A stretch of DNA of 64,000 nt, taken from NCBI GenBank assembly GCA_018402565.1, contig JAGYIQ010000007.1, positions 1-64,000 on the forward strand. The letters are read 5' to 3'. The position numbers were made by a program, and so were the translations under genes. Below the pieces are notes generated by a model, which was given only the letters and a program-made list of their open reading frames with translations, was not told where the DNA came from and searched no databases. The stretch's first letter is position 1. Every line of letters begins with the position of its first letter. The DNA comes from Pirellulaceae bacterium (GTDB lineage: Bacteria; Planctomycetota; Planctomycetia; Pirellulales; Pirellulaceae). Positions 9,043 to 18,846 of the stretch are shown one piece after another.

Positions 9043-10411
9043 ATTGGTATCTACACAACTACCCGGAGTCAAATAGCGAAATCGGTAACGAGATTCCTTT
9101 TGCCATCTCCTTGAGGGAGTTGAGATCATAGTTTTCAAGAACGGACATCATCGAAAAGTATGACCAGAGCCCCGCCAACAGCCCTGGAGCTGTGAATGGC
9201 CGTGATCTTTTTGTTTGACGACCGCTGAGGCTCATGAGCAGTTTCTTGAATTCGTTCGTTTTCGGCTCATTGGTTGCCATCAAGTGCCAGACCGTAACCA
9301 TGGCCATTGATGCTACCAGTAACCGCCGAAAAATCGCCTCTGCAGTTTCTTGTTGCCAAGCCTCTATCTGAGTACCGCTAGACTTTAATAGCTTGAAGTA
9401 GGTCTCGATTTTCCACCGCCAGTAATAGCAGTTGGCCAGCATTTTAGCATCAGCCCACTCGGAAGGAACATTCGACAACAAGTACCAATGTGCCAAGACT
9501 TGCTTTTGATCGTCAATAAGTCGCGTCAACACCGGACGCACGGGTAGCGGAACCCCGGGATATCGGTCCGGACCCCGTTCGAGTTCTTTCGAGCAGGACG
9601 ATACAAGGTGACTTCGGCCTCAGCAATCTCCAAGTGAACTGGACGGTTTTCGTGTAACACAGTTCCAGCGGATTGATACCTCCCTTGGGCCTCAAGTTGA
9701 CTACTGACGTCGCTCAGCTTGACTTGCGTGTCTTGATACAGGACTCGACGTTCATCGCCACGAACGAGAAACTTATGGCCGGCCGCCGACCAATCGCGGA
9801 AGTGCCCTACGGAATCTGCTTCACGATCGATTACATGGACAATCGGCTTGCCTAAATTCCAACTGGCGGACGCGTTCATCGTAGCCATGACCTGATCGGT
9901 GTGCGCCGCAACTTCCACCTTGCCACGCGTACTGAGCATCCCCTTGGCCGTCTTGAGGTGCATCTCCAGGGGAGCGATCGGCAAGCCATCGTCTGGATTA
10001 ATCGCCAACGCACAGGCCAGTTCGTAGCCAACATCACTAGAGCTAGACAGTTGCGCTAGGTCCTGACGGCACTTCTGACCGGGATAGCTCAGCTTGCTCC
10101 AATCATGGGCCACCAAAACAAATGGCGCTGAGACCGAGGCACACGCGATGCGAGCGAAATCCTGAGTGGAACGATCAGTTCTTCAAAGGTGACCCGGTCA
10201 TTGTTCAAAAACGCCAAGTCGCCTGTGTGACGGCGAAAGACTTCCCCAAATTACCGTCAGGAAGCCCAATGACGCCAGCTGCTTGCGGTGACGCTACCCG
10301 CATGTGATACCTCACCATGAGTTGCCAACGGTTGGACAGTCGCTTGTCTTTTAGCTTGATCTGGAGCATGACCAGCTTATAGCAAACGTCGCGATTTGTG
10401 TAGATACCAAT
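9043..10411. mobile_element. IS4-family insertion sequence, 1369 bp
   Basis: Perfect 16-bp terminal inverted repeats: ATTGGTATCTACACAA at 9043-9058 and its complement at 10396-10411. They are flanked by identical 10-bp direct repeats GGGTTCACCC at 9033-9042 and 10412-10421, the target duplication. A 9-12 bp duplication and the YREK-type transposase inside both fit the IS4 family. Removing the element and one target copy restores an uninterrupted dispersed repeat like the one at about 6500, which confirms the boundaries. Confidence 0.95.
9059..10369 (-). pseudogene. IS4-family (Tn5-like) transposase, three frameshifts
   Basis: DDE transposase that would cut and paste the surrounding element. 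The N-terminal DNA-binding part has KDKRLSNRWQLMVRYH and ends ATWRF, where a one-base loss in a T run near 10208 shifts the frame to LNNDRVTFEELI. A second shift near 10150 leads to VAHDWSKLSYPG (first catalytic Asp). HVIDREADSVGHF holds the second Asp. A third shift near 9535 leads to the C-terminal part with the YREK signature in YYWRWKIETYFKLLKS (catalytic Glu). All three catalytic residues survive, and the stop codon lies just inside the left inverted repeat. The start at 10369 is a guess based on where the homologous part begins. Confidence 0.88.
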
Positions 10412-10421
10412 GGGTTCACCC
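10412..10421. repeat. right target-site duplication of the IS element
   Basis: GGGTTCACCC, identical to 9033-9042. Confidence 0.93.
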
Positions 10422-10760
10422 GTGGGAGCGCCAGTTTGGCAGCGAGTACGTCGCCCCCCCCATAGACCCAAAATGCGGACCGTTGCCCCTTGGTCGCACC
10501 GCCAGCATCGGTGGACGAGTGACGCGCAGTCCGGCGACCAGTCACCGCCTCGCCAATTCGACAACTCCAAGCTCGGCATAATCTACATCCCCCAATTGCG
10601 GTCTCGACGGAGATTGAGCAGCTAAACCAACGTGGCACTCGACCGCCCAAACTGCACGCACGCCGCCCTCTAGCCCATTAAACCCCCGCTCCAACGGCTG
10701 GAGGCCATCGGGACCGGTGAGGTTAGCGACTAAAAGATATTTCCAATATTGGTACTCGAG
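10412..10760 (-). repeat. dispersed composite repeat, right part of the copy split by the IS
   Basis: Minus-strand copy of the long dispersed repeat seen at 58.9-59.9 and 62.0-62.5 kb. On the plus strand it reads CGTGGGAGCGCCAGTTTGGC, then CGCCCCTTGG-type sequence, CTCGACGGAGATTGAGCAGC and finally GGCACTCGACCGCCCAAAC. It contains only shadow reading frames. Confidence 0.8.
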
Positions 10761-10821
10761 CTGCAGTTCCGACGATATTAACAAGCGGGGCACGCTGTTC
10801 GCTGTTCTAATGTAGCAGACT

Positions 10822-11169
10822 TTATCGCCACCATTCGCAGTGCATGACCTGGAGTTCCTCAAGCTTCATGTGACCCGGAAGATCATTTGCGCTTTCAATA
10901 TCGTCATAAAACTTTCTGTCGAATTTATCTGGAATATTGAAGCCCATCCCAAACTCTCCATCTAGTATGAGCATGCCGTGGATCACTAACTGCTTTCCTG
11001 TGCGGTCTACAGCCTCACTGACAGTCATTCCCGGACGAAATACTGATTTATACGAGCCTTTATATAAGTCTGTGCACCAGATTCGAACGACTCTGCCGCT
11101 TAAATTCGCGGACTCGTACACGAACCCCTTTTGCTTTTCCGCTAGGTTGAGGATATTCTTAAGCTGCAT
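10822..11169 (-). CDS. hypothetical 115-residue protein
   Basis: A normal-looking soluble protein with a good ribosome-binding site (GGAG 9 bases before the ATG). It starts MQLKNILNLAEKQKGFVYES, with a middle section containing KQLVIHGMLILDGEFGMGF and an end rich in acidic residues with HMKLEELQVMHCEWW. No family was recognised. GC content is clearly below that of the neighbourhood, which suggests a transferred accessory gene. It sits alone between dispersed repeats, with no obvious partner. Confidence 0.7.
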   Translation of the reverse strand: MQLKNILNLAEKQKGFVYESANLSGRVVRIWCTDLYKGSYKSVFRPGMTVSEAVDRTGKQLVIHGMLILDGEFGMGFNIPDKFDRKFYDDIESANDLPGHMKLEELQVMHCEWWR

Positions 11170-11277
11170 CTTGTTCGGCTCCTTTGGGATGGTGTGCTTT
11201 TGCTTTACACAACCATACCAAATGTTCGGGCAAGATGCATTTTTGTTACCTTTCCAATATCAACCGACTAGACCCTT

Positions 11278-11338
11278 CCACCTCGCCGTCGCCTCGGACT
11301 GACACCCTGGGCTGCAGTTCGGGGCGACGGCGAGGTGG
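11278..11338. repeat. inverted repeat with 16-bp perfect arms
   Basis: CCACCTCGCCGTCGCC at 11278-11293 is complementary to 11323-11338, with a 29-base spacer. It lacks a T tract, so it is not a standard terminator. Confidence 0.85.
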
Positions 11339-11583
11339 GAGGGGCGGCAACCCTTTTATTGAGCCTGAGCGGAGGACCTGCACCGCGGAATCAGCAGCAG
11401 GTACACTAAAAACTTCTCACAGATATGGCGGATGGACCCCTTTTCTGCGGTTCTTCTGCTTCGTGCCGGCAGGGGATTTGAACCGCAAGAGAGGGGGGAA
11501 GGACGCAGAGGAAGGCAGACACAGCAAATACAGCGTGCCGGTTGCAACGATTAGTGGCGATCAGTGACGATTAGTGTTCCGTT

Positions 11584-11782
11584 CCAATTGACTCCTGACC
11601 CTTTTACCCCACGCCAATTTTTGACTGTGACAAAGCACTAGTGCTTTGTCACAATTTAATTTTGGGATCGGTGTGGCAAAGGGGTCAGGCGTCAATTGCC
11701 GGAACGGCCCTGCGGGTGCTGCGCACAATTGACGCCTGACCCCTTTGCCACACCCCAAGTTTTGTCTGTGACAAAGCACTAG
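11584..11782. repeat. alternating inverted-repeat (BIME-like) cluster
   Basis: One unit of about 57 bases, running from CAATTGACGCCTGACCCC through GCCACACC to TGACAAAGCACTAG, occurs three times in alternating orientation: forward (degenerate) at 11584-11640, reverse at 11641-11698, forward at 11726-11782. The first junction makes a perfect 26-bp palindrome at 11627-11652. The second pair has 29-bp perfect arms (11670-11698 and 11726-11754) around a 27-base loop. The organisation resembles bacterial interspersed mosaic elements; a small palindromic mobile element is the alternative. Confidence 0.85.
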
Positions 11783-11809
11783 CATGATATTTTGCAACGG
11801 AGATTCAAC

Positions 11810-12964
11810 CTAACGAGACATTTGCTTTCCGATCCAAGTTTGGATGGCTGCGTGGACTTGAGGTCGGGGGATAAACTCTTGCTCCAATCGTCCGCGTGTG
11901 GACTGGCGAAGGTGTTCGAATAGGGATTTCTCTGAGTCGGATAAATGCGTTGGGATATCTGATACGGGGATCGGTTCAGGGACGGAACGATCTGGATACT
12001 GTTCGTAAACCTCTCTGGTCATCATTAGTGCCGTTAGTTCGGGAATCGACGAGCGGGCTTGTGCGAGTAACTGCAGTCCCCACGTATCAAGATCGCCCCA
12101 ATACGCAACCCGCTTTTCCCGCACCCAAGTTGCAGTCGTCCAGGCCAACTCGAATCCGGTTCCTAATACAGCGATCGTGCTAGGAGAACGTGGTAATAAA
12201 TGCTGACATGTTTCGTTTTCGACAATCAGTAATTGGGCACCAGGCAACGGTTTGTCGAATAATTCGGAACTGCGAACGCGTAGCTTTTCATACGGTAACA
12301 ATGAGCCGTCCAAATCAATCACCAACAGCCAGCGATTTCCTTCATGAAACGCATTCAAGAACGCTTCCAGCCCCATCCGACTGGCTTCGCCGTCAAACCG
12401 AGCGTCCAGCAGCGTCGTGATCAAAGACTCGTGTCGCTCGAAAAACTTGGTGTCGATTCCTTCCATAGCCAAAGTTCGTAGCGGTCGCCCGTCGGCGTAG
12501 CCTGGTTTCAAACTCATTGCCAGTCGAGCAGCTTGTAGCACCTCTTCAATTGGCTTATCACTCCACAACGATCGCCGCCGAACGAACAGCGAATGAAAAA
12601 CCGAGTCCGAATGCTCGACAAGCTGCGAAAGCTTGTTGAACTCATCACGCATGGTCGCATCATTGACAGCCTCGGCCCATTGGCTCGGTCGAAGCAACTT
12701 CCAGGCGACCGGGATTTCTACCGGTTCAGCAGTCGCGCGAAAGCTAACCGATCGCCATTTTACTTTTCCGAGTCTTACTTTGCGCCACGCTTGGATGTGT
12801 TGCTTGACTGCGTCCAAATTCTCTCGTAACAGTCGCGGGGATGGGCGACCGATGGGTACAATGACCGGCCAGGCTTGAGTGCCGCCCAATAACCGAGCCT
12901 CGCGTAAGTCAGCATTATTCCATTGCCGCAGCAAAACAGATTTTAGTTGGTTGGGCGATTTCAT
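11810..12964 (-). CDS. jetD: Wadjet protein JetD (toprim-domain nuclease subunit)
   Basis: 384 residues. Wadjet systems recognise and cleave closed circular plasmid DNA; JetD is the Toprim nuclease subunit. The C-terminal half shows the Toprim signature: catalytic Glu in LLIVENE (about 250) and the DxD pair in YWGDLDTWG (about 290). The N-terminal half corresponds to the DUF3322 arm, rich in Trp and Arg. It is the last gene of the four-gene operon and overlaps jetC by 4 bases (12961-12964). Length fits the family and no key residue is missing. Confidence 0.95.
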   Translation of the reverse strand: MKSPNQLKSVLLRQWNNADLREARLLGGTQAWPVIVPIGRPSPRLLRENLDAVKQHIQAWRKVRLGKVKWRSVSFRATAEPVEIPVAWKLLRPSQWAEAVNDATMRDEFNKLSQLVEHSDSVFHSLFVRRRSLWSDKPIEEVLQAARLAMSLKPGYADGRPLRTLAMEGIDTKFFERHESLITTLLDARFDGEASRMGLEAFLNAFHEGNRWLLVIDLDGSLLPYEKLRVRSSELFDKPLPGAQLLIVENETCQHLLPRSPSTIAVLGTGFELAWTTATWVREKRVAYWGDLDTWGLQLLAQARSSIPELTALMMTREVYEQYPDRSVPEPIPVSDIPTHLSDSEKSLFEHLRQSTRGRLEQEFIPRPQVHAAIQTWIGKQMSR

Positions 12965-15900
12965 AATTTGGCTTCGGTGCGTTCCGCAAGTCGCTCCGCA
13001 AGATCATTAAACACTTCCCACGAGATCGAGGCCAAGGTCGCTTGTTTGCCGGGGCGTTGGACGCAGATGACGCGGCGGGTGTGTTGCTTGAGCAAACCAA
13101 TCTCTTTATTGGGCGTCACAAAGATTGGGTGCAAACAAAATATTTTCAATGCCTCAATAATTCGGCTGGCCGCCGACGGCGAACTTTTTGAAAACGCTTC
13201 ATCTAAAACGACTGTGGCATACAGAGGCCGAGTGGCGGCAGTCGGGCATAGGGCGTAGCTGAGCGAAGCGGTCAGAATGTGACTGGCCATCAACTCTTTT
13301 TCACCCCCACTTCCACTTTGCGAACCGGTGCGAGGTGGCGAAGTTGCCCCGGTCTGCCGATCCACCTCCACCACTCGAAACTCCAACCGAAAACGAGGAT
13401 CCAGCAACGCTTTGGAACCCTTCAACTGGCGTTTTTCACCCGCTTCACGTAGGATAGCGATCATCTCTTGCAAGGCCCGATAGTGGCTCTCGCCCCCATC
13501 TTCTTTGAGTGCCGCACTGCGGACTTTCCGCATCGCTGTTTCCAATGCCCGCAACCGTTCGTCAGCGATCCGCTGCGGTTGCAGTTGTAAGTAACGGTCC
13601 GAACGAAAATTCACTTTGACCAATGTTTGATTCAGCTCACGAATTCGCTGCTCGATGGCATCGACCTCTTCCGTGATGCTGGCCAACAATTGTGTCACAC
13701 CTTGATCGGAGGAGCGGTTCAGATACTCGAGGAACCTGGCCCGTTTTTCCGGCAATGCCTCATCGTTCAACACTCGTAGTCGTTCCAAGTAGTGCGGGAT
13801 ATCCTGCAAGTCGGAACCAACATCCAGCAGCGCTCCAGTATCGACCCGTTTGGCGATTTCCATGCGGCGCACCAGTTGGTGTTCGCTATTGGTCACACGA
13901 TCCATTAACTCGCCCAATCGCTTTTCGACATCTGCCAGGGATTCTCTCTCCTGCCGATTCACGTCGCGAACTGTTGCGGTCGTGGTGAGCTTGAATTCCG
14001 CGTTGCCAAGAATCGCTTCTTCGTCGGTCAGCCCTCGTTCCCCGCGGGACTGAGCATCGTCGCGTTCTCGTTCTGCATCGGCACGCTGGTTTTCGGCCAC
14101 AGCAATTTGACTGCGATTTTTCTGGATTGCTTGTTCGATCTCACGAAGTTGTGCGTTTTTCCGCTCGTATTCAATCTTCGCTTTGCTGGCGTCGGAGTTT
14201 GGATCGAGCAGAGCTTGAAGCCGCTGTTCGGATTGTCGCAAAACTGATTCCGCACTGGGTAAATCGATCGTGGCAAAATCAAGATCGATAATGGCCGCGA
14301 TGGCTTGCAGACGCTCTTCGGCCGCAGTCAAATCGCTTTGGAATTTTTTAACGGTGGTTTGATGTTGGGTCACAGCTTCGCACGCGGCCAGCAATTGAAT
14401 CGCCAATGATTCCAATTGATCTTTGTTGTCGAATCCAGTCATCCAATCGTCGCCCAATCGTCGCTGGTCTTGTTTTTCGAATCTGCCTTGACGACCCGAC
14501 ATCATTCCCTCAATCGTCAAGCCCTGTTCGGTTCGCTCTAGTTCGTCGGAGGACGAGACGCAGTGCAAATCGCGACGAGCCAGCATTACTTTGGCGGTGG
14601 CAATGAGCGGATGGTTTTTGAAATTGAGTTTTCGAGTGTAGCCGTCGTCAAAGAATTTGGCGGTCGGTTCGTTTTCATGGGCGGCTTGTAAACGAATATG
14701 CAATCGATTGTCACGGTGATTGACCCACTGCAAGGCGGCCGGCAGATGTCGCTGGGGAACCAAAACACAGAGCCGTTCGGAGCCAATCGCTCGCTCGATT
14801 GCTCCGCGCCAAGCAGACTCGTCGAGTTTGACCTCGATCATTTCGGCCAAAAACGGCAGGTCTGTTTCGCGCCGGCCGAGCGTCGCGGATAAGTCGGAGC
14901 GAAAATCCTGGAATCTGGGCGGAATATTCGAGCCCGGTCGGGATTTGACTTTGGCAATCGCTTCCTCAGTTTCCTGGACTTTGATTTCTGCTTCGCGGAG
15001 CTGAGAATGAGCAGCTAAGGTTTGTCCGTGAATCAGCTCGCGTTCCGTTTGAACCTTTTCGCGTTGCACCGTCAATTGCGTTTGATTCTCGCGCAAGGCT
15101 TGTTCCGTTAACTGATCGTTCAAGCCAAATCGAGCGATCAACTGTTGGTAGAGCTGAGCTTGTTTGCGGCGATCGGAAACATGCGACCTTTGGAAATTGA
15201 TACTGATTTCCAATTCCTGGATCACGTTACCACCGATTTGCAGATAAGTTTCGCGCAATATTTCGACTGTTGCACGGATCGACCCGGCCTGTGATTCATC
15301 AGCCGCTAACTGAGATTGTAGGGTTTTCAAGGTTTCAGCTAATCTCTGTACTTCCTGCGACCATTTCTCTGCGGCAGCAATCGCAAACCAAATTGGTAAA
15401 ATGCGTTTTAAGGTGCGATAGCGTTCGGTTTTGGCTTTGGCCCTGAGTAACCGCTGATGTTCTTCGGCCACCGGAACCAGCGATTCCTGTTGCTTGCGGG
15501 CGGTCTCCAATTCGGCACGAATGGCAGCTAGGTTGTCAAACTCGCCGGCGACTTCGATAGCTCGATCAAATGCGGATCGGTCATCGAGTACCAATTCGCG
15601 AAAAATCTCGTCGATGCTGTTGAGTTGTTTTAGACCTGCGGCCCGGTTCAGCAAGGTGAAGGCGTTTTCGCCGACGCTGAAGAATTTGCGCGCGTGAGCC
15701 AGATAAGCCGACTTGCTATCAAAGATTCGTAGGCCGGCCGTTTCGCGTCCCAGTCGCATCAGATCTCGCACCCCTTGCTCGTGCAGCAGACGTAACCAAG
15801 TCTCGAACGTCTGGTTCTCAGCCTGTGAAAAAATCCAGCGATGTTTCAGATCGTCGGCGGCGTTGCCTGTGCCATCAGTCCACAACAGAGCGGCCAGCCG

Positions 15901-16281
15901 CAATGGTTGCTCGCCACCCTGATAGGTGGCACAGATTCCTGCAATGGTCTTACCGGGTCGAGCGAGGTCTTCGCAGCCATCGGCACCGTCGCCTCCCAGT
16001 ACGCCGCGGACGTAGTCGATCAGCTTCCGGTCACTTTCATGGCCGCCCGTCGAGGCCAGATTGTACTTCGGGCGAGCAACCAGTAGCGTCATCAAAGCAT
16101 CGACCAGCGTGGTTTTCCCACTCCCTGTCGGGCCGATGATGGCGGTACCTTCCGGATGGAATTCCGCGCGATGCAGGCCACCAAACGGTCCCCAATTGTA
16201 AACCTCAAGGTGATGTAAGATGTACGACGATCCGTTTCCGAATAGTAAATCTTGCTGTCGGTGATTGGTGACGGCGCTCAT
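12961..16281 (-). CDS. jetC: Wadjet protein JetC (SMC-like ATPase)
   Basis: 1106 residues; the condensin-like motor of the Wadjet complex, which extrudes DNA loops with ATP. Walker A is GPTGSGKTT (residues 50-58), preceded by the family-typical YNWGPFGGLH. Very long coiled-coil regions fill about 250-480 and 660-920. The C-terminal head carries the SMC signature GSGGEKELM and Walker B ATVVLDEAF. A segment mentioning FEKQDQRRLGDDW in the middle is the hinge-side region. It overlaps jetB and jetD by 4 bases each, so the subunits are translationally coupled. Confidence 0.96.
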   Translation of the reverse strand: MSAVTNHRQQDLLFGNGSSYILHHLEVYNWGPFGGLHRAEFHPEGTAIIGPTGSGKTTLVDALMTLLVARPKYNLASTGGHESDRKLIDYVRGVLGGDGADGCEDLARPGKTIAGICATYQGGEQPLRLAALLWTDGTGNAADDLKHRWIFSQAENQTFETWLRLLHEQGVRDLMRLGRETAGLRIFDSKSAYLAHARKFFSVGENAFTLLNRAAGLKQLNSIDEIFRELVLDDRSAFDRAIEVAGEFDNLAAIRAELETARKQQESLVPVAEEHQRLLRAKAKTERYRTLKRILPIWFAIAAAEKWSQEVQRLAETLKTLQSQLAADESQAGSIRATVEILRETYLQIGGNVIQELEISINFQRSHVSDRRKQAQLYQQLIARFGLNDQLTEQALRENQTQLTVQREKVQTERELIHGQTLAAHSQLREAEIKVQETEEAIAKVKSRPGSNIPPRFQDFRSDLSATLGRRETDLPFLAEMIEVKLDESAWRGAIERAIGSERLCVLVPQRHLPAALQWVNHRDNRLHIRLQAAHENEPTAKFFDDGYTRKLNFKNHPLIATAKVMLARRDLHCVSSSDELERTEQGLTIEGMMSGRQGRFEKQDQRRLGDDWMTGFDNKDQLESLAIQLLAACEAVTQHQTTVKKFQSDLTAAEERLQAIAAIIDLDFATIDLPSAESVLRQSEQRLQALLDPNSDASKAKIEYERKNAQLREIEQAIQKNRSQIAVAENQRADAERERDDAQSRGERGLTDEEAILGNAEFKLTTTATVRDVNRQERESLADVEKRLGELMDRVTNSEHQLVRRMEIAKRVDTGALLDVGSDLQDIPHYLERLRVLNDEALPEKRARFLEYLNRSSDQGVTQLLASITEEVDAIEQRIRELNQTLVKVNFRSDRYLQLQPQRIADERLRALETAMRKVRSAALKEDGGESHYRALQEMIAILREAGEKRQLKGSKALLDPRFRLEFRVVEVDRQTGATSPPRTGSQSGSGGEKELMASHILTASLSYALCPTAATRPLYATVVLDEAFSKSSPSAASRIIEALKIFCLHPIFVTPNKEIGLLKQHTRRVICVQRPGKQATLASISWEVFNDLAERLAERTEAKL

Positions 16282-17015
16282 GGGGCATCGACCCCTTCAA
16301 TGGCGTTGTCAGTCGCGTCGATCTGTTCCTTGAGGACTTGCAATAATGCCGTCAGCGATTCAGGGTTGGCCAAATGAGCGATCAGTGGACGGATCGTGAC
16401 CTCGTGCTGTTTGTCGACTTCGCTGACAATACCGTAGGTTTTGAGTTGATCGAGCAGTGTCAATACGCGGTTTTCGTTCTTTGTGTCACTTCCAGAATCG
16501 CCCAGATAGGTCACCATTTGCGGGACGAGATCCTCCACGGCGAATTTCGCTTGGCGTTGTCCGACACCGTACTCTTGTTCGTGCATTACATATGCCTGCC
16601 GCAAATGGGCGATGAGCAAGGACTGTTCGAGCGTCAACCGCTGACGCCGGACCAGCGGGTGCGACCAAGCGTCACCGTCGCTGTCGGAATTTAAAGCCGT
16701 TTGAGCCACAGCCAAGTAGGCAACTCCACGATGTGAGTCGATCCGCAAAACCAAATCGAGCGGTTCCAGGATAATGTTCACCGCCGTCTCATACACAATC
16801 GCTCGGCGGAACAGTTCGCAGCGTTCGGTTTCTTCGATGTATCCGTATTTCAGTAACTCTTGAACGGTAGCTTTGACTTCGGTTGAAGTGCTCGAAGCAA
16901 GTTCGTTGGCTGCGAGTTGGTTCGATTCGGTCAAATCTGTACTATCGGCTCCCGGAGGGGGGGATTCGTTTTCTTGTTCGGTAGATTCGGCCAGCTGATC
17001 AAAGATGTTTTTCAT
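16278..17015 (-). CDS. jetB: Wadjet protein JetB (DUF4194, kleisin-associated MukE-like)
   Basis: 245 residues. JetB is the small winged-helix partner (MukE/ScpB-like) of the Wadjet condensin. The sequence shows an acidic, low-complexity N-terminal 55 residues, then a helical winged-helix core with VQELLKYGYIEETERCELFRR-type text shared by DUF4194 proteins, and a second conserved part with HPLVRRQRLTLEQSLLI. It lies between jetA and jetC with 4-base ATGA overlaps on both sides. Confidence 0.93.
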   Translation of the reverse strand: MKNIFDQLAESTEQENESPPPGADSTDLTESNQLAANELASSTSTEVKATVQELLKYGYIEETERCELFRRAIVYETAVNIILEPLDLVLRIDSHRGVAYLAVAQTALNSDSDGDAWSHPLVRRQRLTLEQSLLIAHLRQAYVMHEQEYGVGQRQAKFAVEDLVPQMVTYLGDSGSDTKNENRVLTLLDQLKTYGIVSEVDKQHEVTIRPLIAHLANPESLTALLQVLKEQIDATDNAIEGVDAP

Positions 17016-18502
17016 TCGAGTGCTCCGGCATCAAGCGTTTCGACCGCTTCCAATAGCAGTTGCGTACTTGGCACAGTGAATCGAGTTAGTCTTCCATTGG
17101 TATCCAACAGGTCGATGATTTCGTCCGTGGCGTCGAATTCGAGACCCGCTTGGCGGGCCATCGTCAACCAATACACCAGCGTCTCCAAATCGTGTGTCGG
17201 GGGCAGCGCCGATGTCAGTTCGCCTATGGTCAATGGGCGACCGGATTCGCGTAGAAACTGGATTGTGCGTTCAAAGAGCTCTTTGCGGTCAAGTGAATGG
17301 AACGCTTGCCAGAACTCGTCGTCCATCGCCGCCGGATCGGCCTCGTTGATCGTCAATTCAAGATCTGCCGCTTCGTCCGAGTCGATTTGTTTGGGCAACA
17401 ACCGCTCGGCCAACGGCAGGTTCGCCATTGAATTGGCGATCGGTGGCAGCGGACTGGGCGAGCGACGCAATTTATTCGACTGCCAGTCGACAGCCAAGGC
17501 TACTTGAAAAAGTTCCTGCAACAAGGCGCCGACACGAATTTGTTCGTCCACCAAGCCAGACTTCAAGAATCCTCGCACGTCCCGTTCGCTGCGGGCACGA
17601 GCTTGGATGACTCGTTCGGATTCTTGAACCAATCGTGTGACCAGTTGTTGTAATTCGCTTTGTTGTTGACGGGGAAGTGCCTTGACGGTGTTGGAATTGT
17701 CGAGGATCGAACGGAGACGAGATTTCATTTCTTCCAGTTCGGCGGTGCGGACCAGTTGAGCATGAAAGGTTTCAAACACTTGGCCTTCGGGAGTTTGGAT
17801 CAGTGCTTCGTGACTGTTAAGCAGTTGATCGACGATTTCGCCTCGGTTTTGATTTTCGCTGATGATCCGTTGCCGCAGTTCGCGGTCGGTGTTGCGATAC
17901 GAGTCTTCGACGCGGCGAAAGTCGGCTTGCAAACTAACTGCCAATTGGTATACCTCGCGGATTCCCTCGATGGCTGGCAGCCCGTCGAGTACTTCGAATT
18001 GTCCGGCTTGGACAGCGGCCAGTTGTTTTTGGAGTTCGTCGATCCGTTCTCGCAGCGATTTTTCGCGGCCGGCTTGGCTGGGGCTAAGCCGGGACTCCAA
18101 CGATTCGATCGCTTGTTGCACGGTGGCCAGCCGCGACGCGGTAGAAGTCATCACTTTGTTATCTAGCGAATCGAGGAACCGAATCGCTCGTTGTAATGCG
18201 TCGGTGGCGAATAGCCGTCCACTCCGTTCAACGATCAAGCCCCGTTTGAGCCATTGGCGCAGTTCACGCCGCGCAGCAGCAGATGGCTCGTCGCTCAATT
18301 CAAACTCAGGATCGTTGGCGAAGTCAGCAAAAGTTGCAGCCAGCTGCGTCACGGCCTCATCAAAATCGATCCCATTGGGCAGGGTCTCGAGCAGTGATTT
18401 GAGGCTGGCCAGAATCAGCGGGCCTTTAGGCGAAGCCAACAGCAACCAAGCCGCATGGTTACGGCGTGCGGCGATATATTTTTGTGTTAGCTCACGGGGC
18501 AT
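17012..18502 (-). CDS. jetA: Wadjet protein JetA (DUF3375, kleisin-like)
   Basis: 496 residues; the kleisin subunit (MukF-like) that bridges the JetC heads. The N-terminal winged-helix part includes RRELRQWLKRGLIVER. A long helical middle (about 130-340) contains coiled-coil sequence such as RERIDELQKQLAAVQAG, and the C-terminal part is again winged-helix-like. It is the first gene of the operon. No strong ribosome-binding site precedes the ATG at 18502; the reading frame begins with the family-typical MPRELTQKYIAARRNHAAW, so the start is likely right. The upstream DNA is the repeat array. Confidence 0.94.
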   Translation of the reverse strand: MPRELTQKYIAARRNHAAWLLLASPKGPLILASLKSLLETLPNGIDFDEAVTQLAATFADFANDPEFELSDEPSAAARRELRQWLKRGLIVERSGRLFATDALQRAIRFLDSLDNKVMTSTASRLATVQQAIESLESRLSPSQAGREKSLRERIDELQKQLAAVQAGQFEVLDGLPAIEGIREVYQLAVSLQADFRRVEDSYRNTDRELRQRIISENQNRGEIVDQLLNSHEALIQTPEGQVFETFHAQLVRTAELEEMKSRLRSILDNSNTVKALPRQQQSELQQLVTRLVQESERVIQARARSERDVRGFLKSGLVDEQIRVGALLQELFQVALAVDWQSNKLRRSPSPLPPIANSMANLPLAERLLPKQIDSDEAADLELTINEADPAAMDDEFWQAFHSLDRKELFERTIQFLRESGRPLTIGELTSALPPTHDLETLVYWLTMARQAGLEFDATDEIIDLLDTNGRLTRFTVPSTQLLLEAVETLDAGALE

Positions 18503-18846
18503 GCATTTGGCTTTTAGCTGTCGTGGAAAACGAGTTCAGGCGAGTATTGTATGAAAGCAACCGCAGAAATTTAATACCCCGCCGCAACTCGTAGCCAGGA
18601 AATTAGAGACACGAGGATTCGGACAAGGGACGTCTTCAGGAAGGGGAACGAGCCTCGCGAGGAAGATCTGGGGAAAGGGGACTCCTGGGGGACTCCTGGG
18701 GACACTCAAGGTAGGGACTCCAGGGGACTCCGGGGACTCCTGGGGACACTCAAGGAAGCATCGGACTCCTGGGGACACTCAAGGAACGCATCGGACTCCT
18801 GGGGACACTCAAGGAAAGAAGGGGAACGGGAGTAAGATCTGGGGAC

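Larger units (their letters stand above)
11170..11809. other. intergenic region of inverted repeats downstream of the Wadjet operon
   Basis: No gene. From left to right it holds a 16-bp-arm inverted repeat (11278-11338), a stretch shared with 24062-24200 (GGGGGGAAGGACGCA and GATTAGTG...GATTAGTGTTCC elements), and the alternating hairpin array at 11584-11782. Confidence 0.75.
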
